Below, in pieces: positions 1-6,212 of a DNA stretch of 13,042 nucleotides (position 1 is its first letter; the number at the start of each line of letters is the position of its first letter). Source of the stretch: Alphaproteobacteria bacterium. GTDB taxonomy: Bacteria > Pseudomonadota > Alphaproteobacteria > Caulobacterales > Caulobacteraceae. Below the pieces are notes generated by a model, which was not told the DNA's origin, ran no database searches, and saw nothing but the letters and a program-made list of their open reading frames with translations. The DNA lies in contig JAHINZ010000046.1 of assembly GCA_018895795.1 (NCBI GenBank), forward strand, positions 1 to 13,042. The letters run 5' to 3'. The translations under genes were made by a program, and so were the position numbers.

Positions 1-351
1 ACCGACGGCCCCTCGCCCGGCTATAACGCGGTCGTACGCCTGGTGGCCTTCGCCGCCACCTCGCCGAAATGGCGGAGCAATCTGGGACTGGGATGGACCG
101 ATGACCGCTGGACCGTGGACACTAGCCTCCACACGGTCTCGAAGTTCAATTCCTACACCGCGAGCCAGAAACTCGACCCCGTCAAAGGCTACACGACGAT
201 GGCTGGCCGCGTGGGTTACGACCTGAAGTCGGGGATCACCCTGGCCCTGTCCGGGCAGAACCTCCTGCAGGAGCGCCAAGCCCAGACCAAGGGCGTTTCC
301 GGACTAAAGGCCGAGCGGCAGGTGCTGTTCAGCATCACCAAACGCTGGTGA
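1..351 (+). CDS. TonB-dependent receptor, C-terminal end (partial)
   Basis: The reading frame is open from the first base, so the 5' part lies outside the window; about 116 residues are visible. The segment reads as outer-membrane beta-barrel: alternating polar and hydrophobic strands (for example NLGLGWTDDRWTVDTSLHTV and GRVGYDLKSGITLALSGQNL) and a final strand ending in the aromatic residue Trp (QVLFSITKRW). A terminal aromatic residue is the usual Bam-recognition signature of outer-membrane barrel proteins. The 'GYDLKSGITLALSGQNLL' pattern close to the end is typical of TonB-dependent receptors, which import siderophores, vitamins or oligosaccharides using ExbBD-TonB energy. The plug domain and TonB box are not in view, so the substrate cannot be assigned. 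A strong terminator follows 20 bases after the stop. Another barrel family is possible but less likely. Confidence 0.8.
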   Translation, partial: TDGPSPGYNAVVRLVAFAATSPKWRSNLGLGWTDDRWTVDTSLHTVSKFNSYTASQKLDPVKGYTTMAGRVGYDLKSGITLALSGQNLLQERQAQTKGVSGLKAERQVLFSITKRW

Positions 352-371
352 TCAAGCTCGCCTGAGACCAA

Positions 372-398
372 GGGGCCGCCCAAGGCGGCCCCTTTTTT
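372..398 (+). terminator. Intrinsic terminator of the TonB-dependent receptor gene
   Basis: A perfect 9-bp GC-rich stem (GGGGCCGCC at 372-380 with GGCGGCCCC at 384-392) has a 3-nt CAA loop and is followed at once by six T residues (393-398). This is the classic Rho-independent layout for plus-strand transcription. Read on the minus strand, the stem begins 10 bases after the Nfu gene stop but is not followed by a good T-tract, so it probably acts in one direction only. Confidence 0.93.
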
Positions 399-401
399 CA
401 T

Positions 402-971
402 CTAAAGCGTCTGCTCCACCCGGGTGACCTCGGGGACATAGTGTTTGAGCATGTTCTCGACACCGGCCTTCAGGGTGGCCGAAGACGACGGACAGCCCGA
501 ACAGGCCCCACGCATGTGCAGCCAGACGACGCCCGTCGCCGGCTCGAACCGGGAAAACACGATATCGCCGCCGTCCTGGGCCACGGCCGGGCGGATGCGG
601 GTGTCCAGCAGGTCCTTGATCTCGGCGACGATCTGGGTCGTCTCCTCGTCATAGACACCGTCCGTATCGTGGCCGCTGTCCGTCGCATCCAGCAGCAGGG
701 GCCGGCCGCTGGTGAAATGGTCCATGATGGCGGCGAGGATCGGGGCCTTGAGATGGGGCCACTCGGCGTCCGGGGCCTTGGTCACGGTCAAGAAATCGGG
801 ACCGAAGAACACCCGCGTCACGTCGCCCAGCTGGAACAGGGCCTGGGCGAGGGGCGAGGATGCGCCCTCCTCCGGTGTCTTGAACTCGCGAGCCCCCGCC
901 GTGAGCACGTCGCGGCCCGGCAGGAACTTCAGCACCTCGGGATTGGGTGTGGTTTCGGTCTGAATGAACAT
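402..971 (-). CDS. NifU/Nfu-family iron-sulfur cluster carrier protein
   Basis: This 189-residue protein has the two-domain layout of Nfu proteins. The N-terminal Nfu_N domain (about residues 1-90) opens with the hallmark MFIQTETTPNPEVLKFLPG. The C-terminal NifU-like domain (about 110-180) carries AQDGGDI and the cluster-binding CxxC motif at Cys157 and Cys160 (GACSGCPSSS). Family members hold a bridging Fe-S cluster between subunits through this CxxC pair and pass it to client apoproteins in the cytoplasm. The IscU-like scaffold and central ferredoxin-like domains of full-length nitrogen-fixation NifU are absent, so this is a general carrier rather than a nif gene. It is transcribed away from the P450 gene, sharing a 120-base divergent region. 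I see no convincing Shine-Dalgarno sequence within 12 bases of the ATG, but the start is fixed by the conserved N-terminus. Confidence 0.95.
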   Translation of the reverse strand: MFIQTETTPNPEVLKFLPGRDVLTAGAREFKTPEEGASSPLAQALFQLGDVTRVFFGPDFLTVTKAPDAEWPHLKAPILAAIMDHFTSGRPLLLDATDSGHDTDGVYDEETTQIVAEIKDLLDTRIRPAVAQDGGDIVFSRFEPATGVVWLHMRGACSGCPSSSATLKAGVENMLKHYVPEVTRVEQTL

Positions 972-1018
972 TGCTGAGAGATGGACCTCGCCGGCCGCCG
1001 GCGCAAGATGCGGGGCGG

Positions 1019-1061
1019 GTCACAAAGAAAGTGACACAGGCGTCATTTTCTGGCGTGATAC
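1019..1061. promoter_or_regulatory. Nested dyad between divergent Nfu and P450 genes (candidate operator)
   Basis: Two overlapping inverted repeats lie here: GTCAC (1019-1023) with GTGAC (1031-1035), spacer 7; and TGAC (1032-1035) with GTCA (1042-1045), spacer 6. The middle half-site is shared. The only intergenic space for both promoters is 972-1091, so a dimeric regulator binding here could control either gene. GTGACA (1031-1036) and TGATAC (1056-1061) resemble -35 and -10 elements, but their 19-base spacing is poor. The dyads are visible; operator function is inferred. Confidence 0.35.
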
Positions 1062-1077
1062 GGAAAACAATGATCCT

Positions 1078-1083
1078 AGGGAG
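1078..1083 (+). promoter_or_regulatory. Ribosome binding site of the P450 gene
   Basis: AGGGAG ends 8 bases before the ATG at 1092. It is a good Shine-Dalgarno match and supports that start over any downstream ATG. Confidence 0.75.
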
Positions 1084-1091
1084 ACAGTCCA

Positions 1092-2360
1092 ATGAGCGAT
1101 GGTTCGATCGATCTGGGCGCCGATGCGCGCGCCAAGGCTTGGTCCATGCCGCTGGAGGACTATCACGTCGCCGATCCGGTCCTGTTCCAGGCCGATGCGA
1201 TGTGGCCCTATTTCGAGCGCCTGCGCAAAGAGGATCCGGTCCACTGGTCCAAGGGTGACGAGGAGACCGGCCCCTACTGGTCGGTGACCAAATATAACGA
1301 CATCATGGCCGTCGACACCAATCATGCGGTGTTTTCCAGCGACGCGCATCTGGGCGGCATCACGATCCGCAACTTCGACGAGGACTTCGTCCTGCCGATG
1401 TTCATCGCCATGGACCCGCCCAAGCACGACATCCAGCGCAAGACCGTCAGCCCGATCGTCTCGCCGGTGAACCTGGCCAAGCTGGAAGGCCTGATCCGCG
1501 AGCGGGTCTGCCTGATCCTCGACGACCTGCCGATCGGCCAGCCGTTCGACTGGGTCGACAAGGTCTCGATCGAACTGACCACCCAGATGCTGGCCACCCT
1601 GTTCGACTTCCCGTGGGAAGAGCGCCGCAAGCTGACCCGCTGGTCGGACATCGCCACCGCCTCGCCGGAAAGTGGCCTGATCGAGAGCGAGGACGCCCGC
1701 CGGGCCGAACTGCTGGAGTGCCTGGCCTATTTCACCAATCTGTGGAACGAGCGGGTCAACGCAACCGAACCGGGCGGCGACCTGATCTCGATGCTGGCCC
1801 ATGGCGAGGCGACGCGCGACATGCCGCCCATGGAGTATCTGGGCAACATCATACTGCTGATCGTCGGCGGCAATGACACCACCCGCAACTCCCTGACCGG
1901 CGGCCTCTACGCCCTGTCCAAGAACCCCGAGCAGGAAGCCAAGCTGCGGGCCAACCCCGAACTGATCCCGTCGATGGTCTCCGAGATCATCCGCTGGCAG
2001 ACGCCCCTGGCCCACATGCGCCGCACGGCGCTGGAAGACGTCGAACTGGCCGGCAAGTCGATCAAGAAGGGCGACAAGGTCGTCATGTGGTACGTTTCGG
2101 GCAACCGCGACGACACGGTGATCGAGGACGCCGACCGCTTCATCATCGACCGCGAAAATCCCCGCCGCCACCTGTCGTTCGGCTTCGGCATCCACCGCTG
2201 CGTTGGCAACCGCCTGGCCGAGATGCAGCTGAAGATCGTCTGGGAGGAGATCCTCAAACGCTTCCCCAAGATCGAGGTGCTCGATGAGCCGCGCCGGGTC
2301 TATTCCAGCTTCGTGAAGGGCTATGAGACCCTGACCGTGCGGATCCCCGAGCGGGTCTAG
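1092..2360 (+). CDS. Cytochrome P450, CYP153-like (probable terminal alkane/fatty-acid hydroxylase)
   Basis: This is a complete 422-residue soluble bacterial P450 with no membrane anchor. Visible landmarks: the I-helix oxygen-activation motif GGNDTT at 259-264 (in LLIVGGNDTTRNSLTGG); the K-helix ExxR at Glu298-Arg301; and the heme loop HLSFGFGIHRC, with the thiolate ligand Cys370. The GGNDTTRNS I-helix, the EIIRWQTPLAHMRR region and VVMWYVSGNRD closely match what I know of the CYP153 family. CYP153 enzymes hydroxylate the terminal carbon of medium-chain alkanes, fatty acids or related chains, taking electrons from a [2Fe-2S] ferredoxin and an FAD ferredoxin reductase. Neither partner gene is adjacent, so electrons must come from elsewhere. 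A clear ribosome binding site precedes the ATG. Membership of the P450 superfamily is certain; the CYP153 assignment is strong but rests on motif recognition; the substrate is inferred. Confidence 0.95.
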   Translation: MSDGSIDLGADARAKAWSMPLEDYHVADPVLFQADAMWPYFERLRKEDPVHWSKGDEETGPYWSVTKYNDIMAVDTNHAVFSSDAHLGGITIRNFDEDFVLPMFIAMDPPKHDIQRKTVSPIVSPVNLAKLEGLIRERVCLILDDLPIGQPFDWVDKVSIELTTQMLATLFDFPWEERRKLTRWSDIATASPESGLIESEDARRAELLECLAYFTNLWNERVNATEPGGDLISMLAHGEATRDMPPMEYLGNIILLIVGGNDTTRNSLTGGLYALSKNPEQEAKLRANPELIPSMVSEIIRWQTPLAHMRRTALEDVELAGKSIKKGDKVVMWYVSGNRDDTVIEDADRFIIDRENPRRHLSFGFGIHRCVGNRLAEMQLKIVWEEILKRFPKIEVLDEPRRVYSSFVKGYETLTVRIPERV

Positions 2361-2368
2361 CGGCGAAC

Positions 2369-2445
2369 ACTTGCCCCCTCCGCGCCTTCGGCGCGCCTCC
2401 CCCGTAGGGGGAGGACGACCGCGCAGCGGTCAGGAGGGGGCGAGT
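2369..2445. repeat. Cloverleaf palindromic repeat, copy 1 (between convergent P450 and trpS)
   Basis: This 77-base element folds into an outer stem plus three hairpins. The outer stem pairs 2369-2381 (ACTTGCCCCCTCC) with 2433-2445 (GGAGGGGGCGAGT), 13 pairs including one G:T. The inner arms are perfect, each with a 3-nt loop: CGCGCC-TTC-GGCGCG (2381-2395), CTCCCCC-GTA-GGGGGAG (2397-2413) and GACCGC-GCA-GCGGTC (2417-2431). It fills almost the whole gap between the P450 stop (2360) and the trpS stop (2447). It could therefore act as a two-way transcription barrier or mRNA 3'-end stabiliser. A related copy lies at 5350-5460. Confidence 0.85.
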
Positions 2446-2446
2446 C

Positions 2447-3487
<1,041 letters not shown>

Positions 3488-3668
3488 GGCTTCAGCCTTG
3501 AATGTCGAAATCTGGAATGGCGAGCGCGCGCCGCGTCTTGAGGACCAGGGCGCGCGGACCGCGCCGAAGCGCGGTGATCGACGTCAGCGGGAGCCGCGCC
3601 ATCGCGAGGCGGAAGGACCGATCATAGCCATGGCTGCTGGTTACCCCTCCGCGCATCCCAGGGCAAGC

Positions 3669-5300
3669 CTAGCGCTTGCGCCCCAGGGCCGCCTTGACCT
3701 CGGCAGGGGTCACCCCGCCCAGGGCCAGCAACAGCGCCGGATAGACCAGAGCCGCCAGGGCGCAGGTTCCCAGCACCGCGATCTCCTTGGCCCCGATCCC
3801 GACCAGATGAAATCCTGAGAGCGGCGCCTCGATCAGCGGCCTCAAATGCGAGACGGCTGCCAGGATCAGGCCCAGCGCCGCGCTGGCGCCCAGCACCCGG
3901 ATCAACTTGCCCCAAGCCTTGGCGCTGGGCCAATAATGGTCGCGGGCCCGCAGGGTGAAGATCATCTGGCCGACATTGACCCACGAGGCCACGGCCGTGG
4001 CGGCGGCGATGCCGGGCACGCCGATCGCATAGAACAGGGCGATGCCCAGCCCCACATTGACCACCACCGAGATCAGGGCGAAGCGCATCGGCGACTTGGT
4101 GTCGCCGCGGGCGAAGAAGCCGGGCGAAAGCACCCGCAGCAGCACGAAGGCCGGGGTGGCCAGACCGTAATAGAACAGCACGGCGGCGGTCGAGTGGACG
4201 TCGAAGGCGTTGAACTCGCCCCGGCGGAACAGGCCGTCGATCAGGAAGCCGGGCATGGCCACCAGGGCCGTGGCGGCCGGCAGGGTCAGGGCCATGGCGA
4301 ACACCACCGCCTGGTCCATGGCCGCCTGGGCCTCGCCGCCGTCGCTGGCCTGCACGGCCCGCGACAGACGCGGCAGCAGGGCCACGCCGATCGCCACGCC
4401 CACCAGGCCCAGCGGCAACTGATACAGCCGGTCGGCGGTGGCCAGCCAGGAGCGGGCGCCGTTGACGTGGCTGGCCAGCACGGTCGAGACGAACACGTTG
4501 ATCTGCGAGGCGCTGGCGGCGATCGCCCCGGGCACGGCCAGGGCCAGCAGGGTCTTGATCTCCGGCGTCAGGCGCGGCAGCCGCCAATGGACCTTGGCGC
4601 CCGACTTGTTGACCCCCCAGCTGAGCACCGCCGCCTGGGCGACGCCGGCCGCCAGGATCGCCCAGGAGGCGGCGAAGGCGGCGTCATGGCTGTTCTTCTG
4701 CGGCCAGATGGCGATCAGCATGATCAGGTTCAGCAGCACCGGCGCGCCGGCCGACAGCACGAAGCGGCCCCGGGCGTTCAGCACCCCCGACAGATGGGCG
4801 ACGATGGCCATGCACGGCAGATAGGGCATGGAGATCTGGGTCAGGGTGACGGCCAGCTTGAACTTGGCCGGCTCGGCCGCGAAACCGGGGCTGATCACAT
4901 ACATCAGCCAGGGCATGGCCAGCTGGGCGATGACGGTGATGATGATGGTGGCCGCCGCCAGGGTGGCCATGGCGTCGGCGGCCAGTTCGTCGGCCTTCTG
5001 TTCGCCGTCGGTCTCCAGCGCCTTGGAATAGGCCGGCACGAAGGCCGCCGCGAAGGCCCCCTCGGCGAAGATCCGCCGGAACAGGTTGGGAAACATCAGG
5101 GCGGTGTTGTAGGCGTCCGCCGCGAAGGTGGCGCTGGCCCCCAGCCGGGCGGTGACGACCAGGTCGCGGGCCAGGCCCATGAACCGGCTGACCAGGGTCA
5201 GGGCCGAATAGACCATCGACGAGCGGATCATGCCGCTCTTCTTCGGCCCCAAGGGGAGCGAGGCGGCGGCTTCGGGCGGCGGGGGGGCGATGTCGGTCAC
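3669..5300 (-). CDS. murJ: Lipid II flippase MurJ (MviN family)
   Basis: This is a polytopic inner-membrane protein of the MOP exporter superfamily that flips the peptidoglycan precursor lipid II to the periplasmic side. The MviN signature PNLFRRIFAEGAFAAAFVPA falls at residues 71-90 of the model chosen. SRFMGLARDLVV precedes it, and SWLATADRLYQLPLGLVGVA with ALLPRLSRAV occurs mid-protein. Many hydrophobic segments follow, consistent with about 14 membrane helices. The length is 543 residues from the GTG at 5300, or 520 from the ATG at 5231 (MIRSSMVYSAL); the family norm is about 510-530. The GTG start adds a Pro/Ala-rich cytoplasmic tail and has AGAAG 6 bases upstream, while the ATG has a similar AAGAAG. 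The frame stays open up to 5474, but that extension runs through a palindromic repeat and is not credible. The gene lies between glnD and trpS on the same strand; the 912-base upstream gap suggests its own promoter. Confidence 0.95.
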   Translation of the reverse strand: MTDIAPPPPEAAASLPLGPKKSGMIRSSMVYSALTLVSRFMGLARDLVVTARLGASATFAADAYNTALMFPNLFRRIFAEGAFAAAFVPAYSKALETDGEQKADELAADAMATLAAATIIITVIAQLAMPWLMYVISPGFAAEPAKFKLAVTLTQISMPYLPCMAIVAHLSGVLNARGRFVLSAGAPVLLNLIMLIAIWPQKNSHDAAFAASWAILAAGVAQAAVLSWGVNKSGAKVHWRLPRLTPEIKTLLALAVPGAIAASASQINVFVSTVLASHVNGARSWLATADRLYQLPLGLVGVAIGVALLPRLSRAVQASDGGEAQAAMDQAVVFAMALTLPAATALVAMPGFLIDGLFRRGEFNAFDVHSTAAVLFYYGLATPAFVLLRVLSPGFFARGDTKSPMRFALISVVVNVGLGIALFYAIGVPGIAAATAVASWVNVGQMIFTLRARDHYWPSAKAWGKLIRVLGASAALGLILAAVSHLRPLIEAPLSGFHLVGIGAKEIAVLGTCALAALVYPALLLALGGVTPAEVKAALGRKR

Positions 5301-5349
5301 CTCTGGCTTCTGCGGCCTGCCGTGGGGGGCGTCAAGATGGGGTCTGCGG

Positions 5350-5460
5350 ACTCGCCCCCTCCGCGCTTCGCGCCCCTCCCCCGGAGGGGGAAGATGGGTC
5401 CGCGCTTCATCTTCCCCCTCCGGGGGAAGACGATCGCGAAGCGGTCCGTAGGGGGCAAGT
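5350..5460. repeat. Cloverleaf palindromic repeat, copy 2 (upstream of murJ)
   Basis: This 111-base relative of 2369-2445 lies in the same orientation. The outer arms are ACTCGCCCCCTCC (5350-5362) and GTAGGGGGCAAGT (5448-5460). The inner arms are GCGC-TTC-GCGC (5363-5373), TCCCCC-GGA-GGGGGA (5377-5391) and GATCGC-GAA-GCGGTC (5432-5446, with one G:T pair). This copy has an extra middle section: AAGATG (5391-5396) pairs with CATCTT (5408-5413), and CTTCCCCC-TCC-GGGGGAAG forms a perfect 8-bp hairpin (5411-5429). It ends 50 bases upstream of the murJ GTG, so it may lie in the murJ leader or just upstream of its promoter. Confidence 0.8.
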
Positions 5461-5920
5461 GTCGGCCACCTCACGCGATGCCTCGCTGAAGGGATGGGAA
5501 GGGCTGCGGAGCGTCCGGGTCTCGCCCGGAAGAAGTGAGAAAATTACCGTTTCGACGAAGCCGTGCGCTCCGCGTAGCCGTTATCCGAAAGCGCGCGGCG
5601 CTCGAGCCCTGTTAGGGCCTCGCCGCCTTGAAGCCTCCGACGGGCGGGCTGGTTAGCGTCCAACCCGGACCGCGGATCCTTCCAGACCCGCCTGCTGCTC
5701 AACCGACCCTCGCGTCACGTCGTTTCTGTGCTCCAGGGCCGACCGCCGCCAGAGACCACGAGGTTGGCGGCCCAGAGCACGATGTACTCTTCCCGCCATC
5801 GATTGAGCTTCCCGCTCGACCACCCCCCGCCGCCGCTTCGGTCGCTGGCCTTGCGCCCTTCCCCGCGACGAGGTGGGACTAGAATAGGGGCGATCTGAGC
5901 GCATCTGATTGGCGCGATCG
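5461..5920. other. Non-coding gap upstream of murJ; strong hairpin segment at 5502-5579
   Basis: No convincing complete gene is present. At 5502-5579 a stem forms between GGCTGCGGAGCG (5502-5513) and 5566-5579: eight perfect pairs, a 2-nt GT bulge, then four more. It encloses a perfect hairpin, TCCGGG-TCTCG-CCCGGA (5514-5530). Further right, GCCCT-GTT-AGGGC is another hairpin near 5608-5620. The segment could be a structured RNA, an mRNA leader of murJ or a decayed mobile element. Sequence alone does not separate these. The right half carries the open frame described separately. Confidence 0.4.
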
Positions 5921-5921
5921 A
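5715..5921 (-). pseudogene. Start-less open frame with protein-like composition (possible gene remnant)
   Basis: On the minus strand, a frame is open for 68 codons between a TAG at 5922-5924 and a TGA at 5715-5717. Its C-terminal half reads like a real protein (REEYIVLWAANLVVSGGG, ending RPWSTETT) and includes a hydrophobic patch. There is no ATG, GTG or TTG near the front; the first in-frame GTG falls at residue 48. Third-position GC in the last 31 codons is about 77 percent by my count, lower than in neighbouring genes. I do not recognise the family. It may be the tail of a decayed or transferred gene, part of a mobile-element fragment, or a chance open frame. A different frame here (5653-5904) has an ATG but an Arg/Gly-rich composition typical of a shadow. 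Confidence 0.3.
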
Positions 5922-5960
5922 CTATTTTATAAGCTGTTGGACTATTTTATAAGCTGTTGA
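5921..5960. repeat. 20-bp AT-rich tandem duplication
   Basis: ACTATTTTATAAGCTGTTG occurs at 5921-5939 and again at 5941-5959, with a period of exactly 20 bases; only the twentieth base differs (G versus A). The unit is far more AT-rich than its surroundings. TATTTTATAA on the plus strand and TTATAAAATA on the minus strand resemble -10 promoter elements, and the 20-base spacing is about two helical turns. It may be a duplicated binding site or a recent slippage event. Confidence 0.9.
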
Positions 5961-6022
5961 TTGAGTTAGACTCTACCTTGAAAAGAACGGGGATTGAGCG
6001 CGATCCATCCCCATTCTCCCAG

Positions 6023-6192
6023 CCCTCTCCCAGAGGGAGAGGGAGGGACCCACGCTGGCGTGGGAGGGTGAGGGGCTACGCCATCAGACGCCCTCGCCCC
6101 GAGAGTCTCTGCCCGGTCCGGAAGGGCTTCGCAAACCCCTCATCCTCCCACGCCTGCGGCGCGGGCCCCTCCTTCTCCCTCTGGGAGAAGGG
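6023..6192. repeat. Long inverted repeat of paired hairpins just downstream of glnD
   Basis: Two arms of about 53-57 bases (6023-6075 and 6136-6192) are imperfect reverse complements around a 60-base centre. Each arm is itself two hairpins: CCCTCTCCC-AGA-GGGAGAGGG (6023-6043) with CCCACG-CTGG-CGTGGG (6049-6064) on the left, and CCTTCTCCC-TCT-GGGAGAAGG (6171-6191) with CCCACGC/GCGCGGG (6147-6165) on the right. The right arm begins about 20 bases beyond the glnD stop as transcribed, so it is placed to act as a terminator or 3'-end stabiliser. No T-tract follows. Confidence 0.85.
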
Positions 6193-6212
6193 TTCGATCT
6201 GGACGCGCGCCC

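Noticed and set aside
1020..2195. A 391-codon minus-strand frame opposite the P450
   Set aside because: The P450 has heme, I-helix and ExxR motifs; the opposite frame is an Asp/Gln/Val-rich shadow and crosses the divergent promoter region.
2369..2445. Cloverleaf element as a tRNA
   Set aside because: The outer stem is 13 bp rather than 7, all loops have 3 bases, and there is no T-loop, anticodon loop or CCA-type end.
3549..3565. GGCGCG-CGGAC-CGCGCC hairpin between murJ and trpS as a terminator
   Set aside because: The stem is only 6 bp and no T-tract follows on either strand; it is not distinguishable from chance in such GC-rich DNA.
3846..5489. A 547-codon plus-strand frame opposite murJ
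   Set aside because: Gly/Gln/His/Arg-rich shadow without hydrophobic core; murJ on the other strand is unmistakable.
5653..5904. An 83-codon minus-strand frame with an ATG start
   Set aside because: Arg/Gly/Ser-rich throughout, no ribosome binding site, and it overlaps another frame with better protein-like composition; not supported as a gene.
5921..5960. CRISPR array start
   Set aside because: Only two adjacent units with one base between them and no spacers or cas genes.
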